Shown here: positions 22,301 to 36,269 of the stretch, in pieces
Position numbering within the stretch: the first letter of the stretch is position 1
How the letters are laid out: each line of letters starts with the position of its first letter
Assembly (NCBI GenBank): GCA_036785325.1
Contig: JAXIVH010000041.1
Coordinates: 682,001-746,000 of the forward strand
Direction of reading: 5' to 3'
Source: Urophycis tenuis
Lineage: Eukaryota > Chordata > Actinopteri > Gadiformes > Phycidae
Length of the DNA: 64,000 bases
Notes under the pieces: generated by a model
What the model was told of the DNA's origin: nothing
The model's database searches: none
The model's input: only the letters and a program-made list of their open reading frames with translations
Position numbers and translations under genes: made by a program

Positions 22301-25300
22301 CAGACAAAACTGTGTCAGGTTGAGTGAAGTCTACCCAGCAGCTAAAAACATACCTTCAACGTTTCAATTAACATCAATCTTTCCTTACAGAACACAAATT
22401 AATTAGCTTAGTATTTCAACGATCCATGAGTCAATATAGTCTTGCCATACGCCGTTGGAAAGCTTAGATTTCCCCGCTTAAAATGAGCCCATCCGCGAGC
22501 AGTCTGGTTGATCACAGACTAAACTGCGTCAGGTTGAATGAAGTCTACCCAGCAGCCAAAAACATACCTTTAACGTTTCAATTAACATCAATCTTTCCTT
22601 ACAGAACACAAATTAATTAGCTTAGTATTTCAACGGCCCTTTGGTGAATATAGTCTTACCATATGCCGTTGAAAAGCTTAGATTTCCCTGCTTAAAATGA
22701 GCCCATCCGCCAGCAGTCTGGTTGATCACAGACAAAACTGTGTCAGGTTGAGTGAAGTCTACCCAGCAGCTAAAAACATACCTTCAACGTTTCAATTAAC
22801 ATCAATCTTTCCTTACAGAACACAAATTAATTATCTTAGTATTTCAACGACCCATGAGTCAATATAGTCTTGCCATAAGCCGTTGGAAAGCTTAGATTTC
22901 CCCGCTTATAATGAGCCCATCCCCGAGCAATTTGGTTGCTCACAGACTAAACTGTGTCAGGTTGACTGAAGTCTACCCAGCAGCTAAAAACATACCTTCA
23001 ACGTTTCAATTAACATCAATCTTTCCTTACAGAACACAAATTAATTAGCTTAGTATTTCAACGACCCATGAGTCAATATAGTCTTGCCATACGCCGTTGG
23101 AAAGCTTAGATTTCCCCGCTTAAAATGAGCCCATCCGCGAGCAGTCTGGTTCATCACAGACTAAACTGCGTCAGGTTGAATGAAGTCTACCCAGCAGCCA
23201 AAAACATACCTTTAACTTTTCAATTAACATCAATCTTTCCTTACAGAACACAAATTAATTAGCTTAGTATTTCAACGGCCCTTTGGTGAATATAGTCTTA
23301 CCATACGCCGTTGAAAAGCTTAGATTTCCCTGCTTAAAATGAGCCCATCCGCCAGCAGTCTGGTTGATCACAGACAAAACTGTGTCAGGTTGAGTGAAGT
23401 CTACCCAGCAGCTAAAAACATACCTTCAACGTTTCAATTAACATCAATCTTTCCTTACAGAACACAAATTAATTATCTTAGTATTTCAACGACCCATGAG
23501 TCAATATAGTCTTGCCATACGCCGTTGGAAAGCTTAGATTTCCCCGCTTAAAATGAGCCCATCCCCAAGCAATTTGGTTGCTCAGAGACAAAACTGTGTC
23601 AGGTTGACTGAAGTCTACCCAGCAGCTAAAAACATACCTTCAACGTTTCAATTAACATCAATCTTTCCTTACAGATCACAAATTAATTAGCTTAGTATTT
23701 CAACGACCAATGAGTCAATATAGTCTTGCCATACGCCGTTGGAAAGCTTAGATTTCCCCGCTTAAAATGAGCCCATCCGCGAGCAGTCTGGTTGATGACA
23801 GACTAAACTGCGTCAGGTTGACTGAAGTCTACCCAGCAGCTAAAAACATACCTTCAACGTTTCAATTAACATCAATCTTTCCTTACAGAACACAAATTAA
23901 TTAGCTTAGTATTTCAACGACCCATGAGTTAATATAGTCTTGCCATACGCCGTTGGAAAGCTTAGATTTCCCCGCTTAAAATGAGCCCATCCGCCAGCAG
24001 TCTGGTTGATCACAGACAAAACTGTGTCAGGTTGAGTGAAGTCTACCCAGCAGCTAAAAACATACCTTCAACGTTTCAATTAACATCAATCTTTCCTTAC
24101 AGAACACAAATTAATTAGCTTAGTATTTCAACGACCCATGAGTCAATATAGTCTTGCCATACGCCGTTGGAAAGCTTAGATTTCCCCGCTTAAAATGAGC
24201 CCATCCGCGAGCAGTCTGGTTGATCACAGACTAAACTGCGTCAGGTTGAATGAAGTCTACCCAGCAGCCAAAAACATACCTTTAACGTTTCAATTAACAT
24301 CAATCTTTCCTTACAGAACACAAATTAATTAGCTTAGTATTTCAACGGCCCTTTGGTGAATATAGTCTTACCATATGCCGTTGAAAAGCTTAGATTTCCC
24401 TGCTTAAAATGAGCCCATCCGCCAGCAGTCTGGTTGATCACAGACAAAACTGTGTCAGGTTGAGTGAAGTCTACCCAGCAGCTAAAAACATACCTTCAAC
24501 GTTTCAATTAACATCAATCTTTCCTTACAGAACACAAATTAATTATCTTAGTATTTCAACGACCCATGAGTCAATATAGTCTTGCCATAAGCCGTTGGAA
24601 AGCTTAGATTTCCCCGCTTATAATGAGCCCATCCCCGAGCAATTTGGTTGCTCACAGACTAAACTGTGTCAGGTTGACTGAAGTCTACCCAGCAGCTAAA
24701 AACATACCTTCAACGTTTCAATTAACATCAATCTTTCCTTACAGAACACAAATTAATTAGCTTAGTATTTCAACGACCCATGAGTCAATATAGTCTTGCC
24801 ATACGCCGTTGGAAAGCTTAGATTTCCCCGCTTAAAATGAGCCCATCCGCGAGCAGTCTGGTTGATCACAGACTAAACTGCGTCAGGTTGAATGAAGTCT
24901 ACCCAGCAGCCAAAAACATACCTTTAACTTTTCAATTAACATCAATCTTTCCTTACAGAACACAAATTAATTAGCTTAGTATTTCAACGGCCCTTTGGTG
25001 AATATAGTCTTACCATACGCCGTTGAAAAGCTTAGATTTCCCTGCTTAAAATGAGCCCATCCGCCAGCAGTCTGGTTGATCACAGACAAAACTGTGTCAG
25101 GTTGAGTGAAGTCTACCCAGCAGCTAAAAACATACCTTCAACGTTTCAATTAACATCAATCTTTCCTTACAGAACACAAATTAATTATCTTAGTATTTCA
25201 ACGACCCATGAGTCAATATAGTCTTGCCATACGCCGTTGGAAAGCTTAGATTTCCCCGCTTAAAATGAGCCCATCCCCAAGCAATTTGGTTGCTCAGAGA

Positions 25301-28300
25301 CAAAACTGTGTCAGGTTGACTGAAGTCTACCCAGCAGCTAAAAACATACCTTCAACGTTTCAATTAACATCAATCTTTCCTTACAGATCACAAATTAATT
25401 AGCTTAGTATTTCAACGACCAATGAGTCAATATAGTCTTGCCATACGCCGTTGGAAAGCTTAGATTTCCCCGCTTAAAATGAGCCCATCCGCGAGCAGTC
25501 TGGTTGATGACAGACTAAACTGCGTCAGGTTGACTGAAGTCTACCCAGCAGCTAAAAACATACCTTCAACGTTTCAATTAACATCAATCTTTCCTTACAG
25601 AACACAAATTAATTAGCTTAGTATTTCAACGACCCATGAGTTAATATAGTCTTGCCATACGCCGTTGGAAAGCTTAGATTTCCCCGCTTAAAATGAGCCC
25701 ATCCGCGAGCAGTCTGGTTGATCACAGACTAAACTGCGTCAGGTTGACCGAAGTCTACCCAGCAGCTAAAAACATACCTTCAACGTTTCAATTAACATCA
25801 ATCTTTCCTCACAGAACACAAATTAATTAGCTAAGTATTTCAACGACCCTTTGGTGAATATAGTCTTGCCATACGCCGTTGGAAAGCTTAGATTTCCCCG
25901 CTTATAATGAGCCCATCCCCGAGCAATTTGGTTGCTCACAGACTAAACTGTGTCAGGTTGACTGAAGTCTACCCAGCAGCTAAAAACATACCTTCAACGT
26001 TTCAATTAACATCAATCTTTCCTTACAGAACACAAATTAATTAGCTTAGTATTTCAACGACCCATGAGTCAATATAGTCTTGCCATACGCCGTTGGAAAG
26101 CTTAGATTTCCCCGCTTAAAATGAGCCCATCCGCGAGCAGTCTGGTTGATCACAGACTAAACTGCGTCAGGTTGAATGAAGTCTACCCAGCAGCCAAAAA
26201 CATACCTTTAACGTTTCAATTAACATCAATCTTTCCTTACAGAACACAAATTAATTAGCTTAGTATTTCAACGGCCCTTTGGTGAATATAGTCTTACCAT
26301 ACGCCGTTGAAAAGCTTAGATTTCCCTGCTTAAAATGAGCCCATCCGCCAGCAGTCTGGTTGATCACAGACAAAACTGTGTCAGGTTGAGTGAAGTCTAC
26401 CCAGCAGCTAAAAACATACCTTCAACGTTTCAATTAACATCAATCTTTCCTTACAGAACACAAATTAATTATCTTAGTATTTCAACGACCCATGAGTCAA
26501 TATAGTCTTGCCATAAGCCGTTGGAAAGCTTAGATTTCCCCGCTTATAATGAGCCCATCCCCGAGCAATTTGGTTGCTCACAGACTAAACTGTGTCAGGT
26601 TGACTGAAGTCTACCCAGCAGCTAAAAACATACCTTCAACGTTTCAATTAACATCAATCTTTCCTTACAGAACACAAATTAATTAGCTTAGTATTTCAAC
26701 GACCCATGAGTCAATATAGTCTTGCCATACGCCGTTGGAAAGCTTAGATTTCCCCGCTTAAAATGAGCCCATCCGCGAGCAGTCTGGTTGATCACAGACT
26801 AAACTGCGTCAGGTTGAATGAAGTCTACCCAGCAGCCAAAAACATACCTTTAACGTTTCAATTAACATCAATCTTTCCTTACAGAACACAAATTAATTAG
26901 CTTAGTATTTCAACGGCCCTTTGGTGAATATAGTCTTACCATACGCCGTTGAAAAGCTTAGATTTCCCTGCTTAAAATGAGCCCATCCGCCAGCAGTCTG
27001 GTTGATCACAGACAAAACTGTGTCAGGTTGAGTGAAGTCTACCCAGCAGCTAAAAACATACCTTCAACGTTTCAATTAACATCAATCTTTCCTTACAGAA
27101 CACAAATTAATTAGCTTAGTATTTCAACGACCCATGAGTCAATATAGTCTTGCCATACGCCGTTGGAAAGCTTAGATTTCCCCGCTTAAAATGAGCCCAT
27201 CCGCGAGCAGTCTGGTTGATCACAGACTAAACTGCGTCAGGTTGAATGAAGTCTACCCAGCAGCCAAAAACATACCTTTAACGTTTCAATTAACATCAAT
27301 CTTTCCTTACAGAACACAAATTAATTAGCTTAGTATTTCAACGGCCCTTTGGTGAATATAGTCTTACCATATGCCGTTGAAAAGCTTAGATTTCCCTGCT
27401 TAAAATGAGCCCATCCGCCAGCAGTCTGGTTGATCACAGACAAAACTGTGTCAGGTTGAGTGAAGTCTACCCAGCAGCTAAAAACATACCTTCAACGTTT
27501 CAATTAACATCAATCTTTCCTTACAGAACACAAATTAATTAGCTTAGTATTTCAACGACCCATGAGTCAATATAGTCTTGCCATACGCCGTTGGAAAGCT
27601 TAGATTTCCCCGCTTAAAATGAGCCCATCCGCGAGCAGTCTGGTTGATCACAGACTAAACTGCGTCAGGTTGAATGAAGTCTACCCAGCAGCCAAAAACA
27701 TACCTTTAACGTTTCAATTAACATCAATCTTTCCTTACAGAACACAAATTAATTATCTTAGTATTTCAACGACCCATGAGTCAATATAGTCTTGCCATAC
27801 GCCGTTGGAAAGCTTAGATTTCCCCGCTTAAAATGAGCCCATCCCAAAGCAATTTGGTTGCTCAGAGACAAAACTGTGTCAGGTTGACTGAAGTCTACCC
27901 AGCAGCTAAAAACATACCTTCAACGTTTCAATTAACATCAATCTTTCCTTACAGATCACAAATTAATTAGCTTAGTATTTCAACGACCAATGAGTCAATA
28001 TAGTCTTGCCATACGCCGTTGGAAAGCTTAGATTTCCCCGCTTAAAATGAGCCCATCCCCGAGCAGTCTGGTTGATGACAGACTAAACTGCGTCAGGTTG
28101 ACTGAAGTCTACCCAGCAGCTAAAAACATACCTTCAACGTTTCAATTAACATCAATCTTTCCTTACAGAACACAAATTAATTAGCTTAGTATTTCAACGA
28201 CCCATGAGTTAATATAGTCTTGCCATACGCCGTTGGAAAGCTTAGATTTCCCCGCTTAAAATGAGCCCATCCGCGAGCAGTCTGGTTGATCACAGACTAA

Positions 28301-31300
28301 ACTGCGTCAGGTTGACCGAAGTCTACCCAGCAGCTAAAAACATACCTTCAACGTTTCAATTAACATCAATCTTTCCTCACAGAACACAAATTAATTAGCT
28401 AAGTATTTCAACGACCCTTTGGTGAATATAGTCTTGCCATACGCCGTTGGAAAGCTTAGATTTCCCCGCTTATAATGAGCCCATCCCCGAGCAATTTGGT
28501 TGCTCACAAACTAAACTGTGTCAGGTTGACTGAAGTCTACCCAGCAGCTAAAAACATACCTTCAACGTTTCAATTAACATCAATCTTTCCTTACAGAACA
28601 CAAATTAATTAGCTTAGTATTTCAACGACCCATGAGTCAATATAGTCTTGCCATACGCCGTTGGAAAGCTTAGATTTCCCCGCTTAAAATGAGCCCATCC
28701 GCGAGCAGTCTGGTTGATCACAGACTAAACTGCGTCAGGTTGAATGAAGTCTACCCAGCAGCCAAAAACATACCTTTAACGTTTCCATTAACATCAATCT
28801 TTCCTTACAGAACACAAATTAATTAGCTTAGTATTTCAACGGCCCTTTGGTGAATATAGTCTTACCATACGCCGTTGAAAAGCTTAGATTTCCCTGCTTA
28901 AAATGAGCCCATCCGCCAGCAGTCTGGTTGATCACAGACAAAACTGTGTCAGGTTGAGTGAAGTCTACCCAGCAGCTAAAAACATACCTTCAACGTTTCA
29001 ATTAACATCAATCTTTCCTTACAGAACACAAATTAATTATCTTAGTATTTCAACGACCCATGAGTCAATATAGTCTTGCCATAAGCCGTTGGAAAGCTTA
29101 GATTTCCCCGCTTATAATGAGCCCATCCCCGAGCAATTTGGTTGCTCACAGACTAAACTGTGTCAGGTTGACTGAAGTCTACCCAGCAGCTAAAAACATA
29201 CCTTCAACGTTTCAATTAACATCAATCTTTCCTTACAGAACACAAATTAATTAGCTTAGTATTTCAACGACCCATGAGTCAATATAGTCTTGCCATACGC
29301 CGTTGGAAAGCTTAGATTTCCCCGCTTAAAATGAGCCCATCCGCGAGCAGTCTGGTTGATCACAGACTAAACTGCGTCAGGTTGAATGAAGTCTACCCAG
29401 CAGCCAAAAACATACCTTTAACGTTTCAATTAACATCAATCTTTCCTTACAGAACACAAATTAATTAGCTTAGTATTTCAACGGCCCTTTGGTGAATATA
29501 GTCTTACCATACGCCGTTGAAAAGCTTAGATTTCCCTGCTTAAAATGAGCCCATCCGCCAGCAGTCTGGTTGATCACAGACAAAACTGTGTCAGGTTGAG
29601 TGAAGTCTACGCAGCAGCTAAAAACATACCTTCAACGTTTCAATTAACATCAATCTTTCCTTACAGAACACAAATTAATTATCTTAGTATTTCAACGACC
29701 CATGAGTCAATATAGTCTTGCCATACGCCGTTGGAAAGCTTAGATTTCCCCGCTTAAAATGAGCCCATCCCCAAGCAATTTGGTTGCTCAGAGACAAAAC
29801 TGTGTCAGGTTGACTGAAGTCTACCCAGCAGCTAAAAACATACCTTCAACGTTTCAATTAACATCAATCTTTCCTTACAGATCACAAATTAATTAGCTTA
29901 GTATTTCAACGACCCATGAGTCAATATAGTCTTGCCATACGCCGTTGGAAAGCTTAGATTTCCCCGCTTAAAATGAGCCCATCCGCGAGCAGTCTGGTTG
30001 ATCACAGACTAAACTGCGTCAGGTTGACTGAAGTCTACCCAGCAGCTAAAAACATACCTTCAACGTTTCAATTAAGATCAATCTTTCAATAAAGAACAGA
30101 AATTAATTAGCTTAGTATTTCAACGACCCATGAGTCAATATAGTCTTGCCATAAGCCGTTGGAAAGCTTAGATTTCCCCGCTTATAATGAGCCCATCCCC
30201 GAGCAATTTGGTTGCTCACAGACTAAACTGTGTCAGGTTGACTGAAGTCTACCCAGCAGCTAAAAACATACCTTCAACGTTTCAATTAACATCAATCTTT
30301 CCTTACAGAACACAAATTAATTAGCTTAGTATTTCAACGACCCATGAGTCAATATAGTCTTGCCATACGCCGTTGGAAAGCTTAGATTTCCCCGCTTAAA
30401 ATGAGCCCATCCGCGAGCAGTCTGGTTGATCACAGACTAAACTGCGTCAGGTTGAATGAAGTCTACCCAGCAGCCAAAAACATACCTTTAACGTTTCAAT
30501 TAACATCAATCTTTCCTTACAGAACACAAATTAATTAGCTTAGTATTTCAACGGCCCTTTGGTGAATATAGTCTTACCATACGCCGTTGAAAAGCTTAGA
30601 TTTCCCTGCTTAAAATGAGCCCATCCGCCAGCAGTCTGGTTGATCACAGACAAAACTGTGTCAGGTTGAGTGAAGTCTACCCAGCAGCTAAAAACATACC
30701 TTCAACGTTTCAATTAACATCAATCTTTCCTTACAGAACACAAATTAATTATCTTAGTATTTCAACGACCCATGAGTCAATATAGTCTTGCCATACGCCG
30801 TTGGAAAGCTTAGATTTCCCCGCTTAAAATGAGCCCATCCCCAAGCAATTTGGTTGCTCAGAGACAAAACTGTGTCAGGTTGACTGAAGTCTACCCAGCA
30901 GCTAAAAACATACCTTCAACGTTTCAATTAACATCAATCTTTCCTTACAGATCACAAATTAATTAGCTTAGTATTTCAACGACCCATGAGTCAATATAGT
31001 CTTGCCATACGCCGTTGGAAAGCTTAGATTTCCCCGCTTAAAATGAGCCCATCCGCGAGCAGTCTGGTTGATCACAGACTAAACTGCGTCAGGTTGACTG
31101 AAGTCTACCCAGCAGCTAAAAACATACCTTCAACGTTTCAATTAAGATCAATCTTTCAATAAAGAACAGAAATTAATTAGCTTAGTATTTCAACGACCCA
31201 TGACTCAATATAATCTTGCCATACGCCGTTGGAAAGCTTAGATTTCCCCGCTTAAAATGAGCCCATCCGCGAGCAGTCTGGTTGATCACAGACTAAACTG

Positions 31301-32213
31301 CGTCAGGTTGAATGAAGTCTACCCAGCAGCTAAAAACATACCTTTAACGTTTCAATTAACATCAATCTTTCCTTACAGAACACAAATTAATTAGCTTAGT
31401 ATTTCAACGACCCTTTAATGAATATAGTCTTGCCATACGCCGTTGGAAAGCTCAGATTTCCCCGCTTATAATGAGCCCATCCCTGAGCAATTTGGTTGCT
31501 CACAGACTAAACTGCGTCAGGTTGACTGAAGTCTACCCAGCAGCTAAAAACATACCTTCAACGTTTCAATTAACATCAATCTTTCCTTACAGAACACAAA
31601 TTAATTATCTTAGTATTTCAACGACCCATGAGTCAATATAGTCTTGCCATACGCCGTTGGAAAGCTTAGATTTCCCCGCTTAAAATGAGCCCATCCCCAA
31701 GCAATTTGGTTGCTTAGAGACAAAACTGTGTCAGGTTGACTGAAGTCTACCCAGCAGCTAAAAACATACCTTCAACATTTCAATTAACATCAATCTTTCC
31801 TTACAGATCACAAATTAATTAGCTTAGTATTTCAACGACCAATGAGTCAATATAGTCTTGCCATACGCCGTTGGAAAGCTTAGATTTCCCCGCTTAAAAT
31901 GAGCCCATCCGCGAGCAGTCTGGTTGCTCACAGACAAAACTGCGTCAGGTTGACTGAAGTCTACCCAGCAGCTAAAAACATACCTTCAACGTTTCAATTA
32001 AGATCAATCTTTCAATAAAGAACAGAAATTAATTAGCTTAGTATTTCAACGACCCATGACTCAATATAATCTTGCCATACGCCGTTGGGAACCTTAGATT
32101 TCCCCGCTTAAAATGAGCCCATCCCCGAGCAATTTGGTTGCTCACAGACAAAACTGCGTCAGGTTGACTGAAGTCTACCCAGCAGCTAAAAACATACCTT
32201 CAACTTTTCAATT
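19379..32213 (+). repeat. 214-bp satellite block (60 monomers), insert-free
   Basis: The largest insert-free stretch. Net length is 60 x 214 - 5, one base short of the pattern, explained by a one-base deletion at about 22022 (GCCATAGCCGTTGG). Markers such as TTGATGACAGAC (19941, 23792, 25504, 28072) give spacings of 18, 8 and 12 monomers. Dimer and trimer steps are visible: monomers with CAGCAGCCAAAAAC follow CATACGCCGTTGG at 20521, 20949 (428 bp) and 21591 (642 bp). Confidence 0.97.
23792..25503 (+). repeat. 8-monomer interval marked by GATGACAG, in the 60-mer block
   Basis: Distance between successive TTGATGACAG marker monomers is 1712 bp. This period equals that of the HOR at 6729-10152, although the monomer types inside differ. 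The next interval of the same marker is 12 monomers, so the HOR has grown or shrunk by whole monomers. Confidence 0.7.
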
Positions 32214-32451
32214 CACGTGTTTTTTTTGTAATACGTGTAGCTATGATAAAGGACACATGTTTTGGCCTGTTTTATTATTCATAGTTGGCTTAACAGTAAT
32301 AGAATATTATTATATGCTATAAGTGACCAGACGTCCGAGATCAAAACTGGGAGCATAATCCCCGAGAAGGGGGAAAAAAAGGCTCAGCTATGTTTAAGTA
32401 TATATATATATGTGTGTGTATATATGCGTGTGTGTGTGTGTGTATATATGC

Positions 32452-32488
<37 letters not shown>

Positions 32489-33176
32489 AATCACTTACTT
32501 GGAACGGCATGATCCCACATCGCTGTGAAGGGATGGCGTTAACCAGGTGGGCGTGCAACCCCTCGAGAGAGTTGCTGCCTCACCGGCACTTGTACTTGTT
32601 CAGCCGGATGCAGTTCTTCACAACCACCTTCACAGAGACATACAGCTGTATGCCAGGGGGGTCATGTAACACACAACCTATTGCAAGGTCCTCATTCATG
32701 CTGGTGTCATTTTGAAATGTTACCATATACAAGTTTGAATGGTTTTGACACACGATGACTGCAGAGACAGCTGCAGGATGGCCCACGAAGCAGGACGGAG
32801 GGGGCCTGTGGCTGTGCGGGGAGGACCAGCGGTATGGGTGCTGCCGACACAGGGGGCGGGCGGGCCACAGGCTGACGCAGCAGGAGGCCTCGGCTGGAGG
32901 CGGGTGGGCGCAGGAGGCTTCGGCCAGGTGGAGGACGACAACGCAGTGGGCTGAACGGGCCGATTGGTGGGAGTCACAGGCTCTGGCTCATCAACAAATA
33001 ACCTGGAAATATAAAATACACACGTGATCAGTATTGATATTGATATCTTTTATAAGAACACTGTTCATACCGTTTACACTTTTTATACAACTGTTTATAC
33101 AATGTCCATACTGTTTATTTATTAATGTTTATCACTGAAAAATAAAGGTGACTTGGTATGACTTGTGTGCTATTTT
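32214..33176 (+). repeat. Satellite insert copy 6
   Basis: 963 bp. It shares four private changes with copy 7 (CACGTGTTTTTT, AAAGGCTCAGC, GGCCAGGTGG, GCCGATTGG), so copies 6 and 7 arose from one recent duplication. Confidence 0.95.
32499..33002 (-). pseudogene. Captured exon fragment, copy 6
   Basis: 504 bp, shared TGA at 32580-32582. CTCATTCATG gives an Ile-to-Met change in the second frame. GCCAGGTGG and GCCGATTGG are shared with copy 7. Confidence 0.7.
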
Positions 33177-35312
33177 CTTTCCACAGCCAACAGAACACAC
33201 ATGAATCAGCTTATTATTTCGACGACCCATGGGCAAATATAGTCATGCCATACGTCGTTGGAAAGCTTAGATTTCCCCGTTTAAAATGAGCCCATCTCCG
33301 AGCAATTTGGTTGCTCACAGACAAATCTGCGTCAGGTTGACTGAAGTCTACACAGCAGCTAAAGACATACCTTCAACGTTTCAATTAACATCAATCTTTC
33401 CTTACAGAACACAAATTAATTAGCTTAGTATTTCAACGACCCATGAGTCAATATACTCTTGCCATACGCCGTTGGAAAGCTTAGATTTCCCCGCTTAAAA
33501 TGAGCCCATCCGCGAGCAGTCTGGTTGATCACAGACTAAACTGCGTCAGGTTGACTGAAGTCTACCCAGCAGCTAAAAACATACCTTCAACGTTTCAATT
33601 AACATCAATCTTTCCTTACAGAACACAAATTAATTAGCTTAGTATTTCAATGACCCATGAGTCAATATAGTCTTGCCATACGCCGTTGGAAAGCTTAGAT
33701 TTCCCCGCTTAAAATGAGCCCATCCGCGAGCAGTCTGGTTGATCACAGACTAAACTGCGTCAGGTTGAATGAAGTCTACCCAGCAGCTAAAAACATACCT
33801 TTAACGTTTCAATTAACATCAATCTTTCCTTACAGAACACAAATTAATTAGCTTAGTATTTCAACGACCCTTTAATGAATATAGTCTTGCCATACGCCGT
33901 TGGAAAGCTCAGATTTCCCCGCTTATAATGAGCCCATCCCTGAGCAATTTGGTTGCTCACAGACTAAACTGCGTCAGGTTGACTGAAGTCTACCCAGCAG
34001 CTAAAAACATACCTTCAACGTTTCAATTAACATCAATCTTTCCTTACAGAACACAAATTAATTATCTTAGTATTTCAACGACCCATGAGTCAATATAGTC
34101 TTGCCATACGCCGTTGGAAAGCTTAGATTTCCCCGCTTAAAATGAGCCCATTTGCGAGCAGTCTGGTTGATCACAGACTAAACTGCGTCAGGTTGACTGA
34201 AGTCTACCCAGCAGCTAAAAACATACCTTCAACGTTTCAATTAACATCAATCTTTCCTTACAGAACACAAAATAATTAGCTTAGTATTTCAATGACCCAT
34301 GAGTCAATATAGTCTTGCCATACGCCGTTGGAAAGCTTAGATTTCCCCGCTTAAAATGAGCCCATCCGCGAGCAGTCTGGTTGACCACAGACTAAACTGC
34401 GTCAGGTTGAATGAAGTCTACCCAGCAGCTAAAAACATACCTTTAACGTTTCAATTAACATCAATCTTTCCTTACAGAACACAAATTAATTAGCTTAGTA
34501 TTTCAACGACCCTTTAATGAATATAGTCTTGCCATACGCCGTTGGAAAGCTCAGATTTCCCCGCTTATAATGAGCCCATCCCTGAGCAATTTGGTTGCTC
34601 ACAGACTAAACTGCGTCAGGTTGACTGAAGTCTACCCAGCAGCTAAAAACATACCTTCAACGTTTCAATTAACATCAATCTTTCCTTACAGAACACAAAT
34701 TAATTATCTTAGTATTTCAACGACCCATGAGTCAATATAGTCTTGCCATACGCCGTTGGAAAGCTTAGATTTCCCCGCTTAAAATGAGCCCATCCCCAAG
34801 CAATTTGGTTGCTCAGAGACAAAACTGTGTCAGGTTGACTGAAGTCTACCCAGCAGCTAAAAACATACCTTCAACGTTTCAATTAACATCAATCTTTCCT
34901 TACAGATCACAAATTAATTAGCTTAGTATTTCAACGACCAATGAGTCAATATAGTCTTGCCATACGCCGTTGGAAAGCTTAGATTTCCCCGCTTAAAATG
35001 AGCCCATCCGCGAGCAGTCTGGTTGCTCACAGACAAAACTGCGTCAGGTTGACTGAAGTCTACCCAGCAGCTAAAAACATACCTTCAACGTTTCAATTAA
35101 GATCAATCTTTCAATAAAGAACAGAAATTAATTAGCTTAGTATTTCAACGACCCATGACTCAATATAATCTTGCCATACGCCGTTGGGAACCTTAGATTT
35201 CCCCGCTTAAAATGAGCCCATCCCCGAGCAATTTGGTTGCTCACAGACAAAACTGCGTCAGGTTGACTGAAGTCTACCCAGCAGCTAAAAACATACCTTC
35301 AACTTTTCAATT
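33177..35312 (+). repeat. 214-bp satellite block (10 monomers)
   Basis: Net length is 10 x 214 - 4 bp. The variant CCCTTTAATGAATATAG occurs at about 31410, 33869 and 34511. The sequence around copy 7 repeats that around copy 6 at an offset of 3099 bp. Private changes: CATTTGCGAGC and TTGACCACAG. Confidence 0.97.
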
Positions 35313-35550
35313 CACGTGTTTTTTTTGTAATACGTGTAGCTATGATAAAGGACACATGTTTTGGCCTGTTTTATTATTCATAGTTGGCTTAACAGTAATA
35401 GAATATTATTATATGCTATAAGTGACCAGACGTCCGAGATCAAAACTGGGAGCATAATCCCCGAGAAGGGGGAAAAAAAGGCTCAGCTATGTTTAAGTAT
35501 ATATATATATGTGTGTGTATATATGCGTGTGTGTGTGTGTATATATGCGC

Positions 35551-35581
<31 letters not shown>

Positions 35582-36269
35582 AATCACTTACTTGGAACGG
35601 CATGATCCCACATCGCTGTGAAGGGATGGCGTTAACCAGGTGGGCGTGCAACCCCTCGAGAGAGTTGCTGCCTCACCGGCACTTGTACTTGTTCAGCCGG
35701 ATGCAGTTCTTCACAACCACCTTCACAGAGACATACAGCTGTATGCCAGGGGGGTCATGTAACACACAACCTATTGCAAGGTCCTCATTTATGCTGGTGT
35801 CATTTTGAAATGTTACCATATACAAGTTTGAATGGTTTTGACACACGATGACTGCAGAGACAGCTGCAGGATGGCCCACGAAGCAGGACGGAGGGGGCCT
35901 GTGGCTGTGCGGGGAGGACCAGCGGTATGGGTGCTGCCGACACAGGGGGCGGGCGGGCCACAGGCTGACGCAGCAGGAGGCCTCGGCTGGAGGCGGGTGG
36001 GCGCAGGAGGCTTCGGCCAGGTGGAGGACGACAACGCAGTGGGCTGAACGGGCCGATTGGTGGGAGTCACAGGCTCTGGCTCATCAACAAATAACCTGGA
36101 AATATAAAATACACACGTGATCAGTATTGATATTGATATCTTTTATAAGAACACTGTTCATACCGTTTACACTTTTTATACAACTGTTTATACAATGTCC
36201 ATACTGTTTATTTATTAATGTTTATCACTGAAAAATAAAGGTGACTTGGTATGACTTGTGTGCTATTTT
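35313..36269 (+). repeat. Satellite insert copy 7
   Basis: 957 bp, the shortest copy. Sister of copy 6 by shared substitutions, differing mainly in TG-tract length. Confidence 0.95.
35592..36095 (-). pseudogene. Captured exon fragment, copy 7
   Basis: 504 bp, shared TGA at 35673-35675. It carries the two exon changes shared with copy 6 but not copy 6's Ile-to-Met change. Confidence 0.7.
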
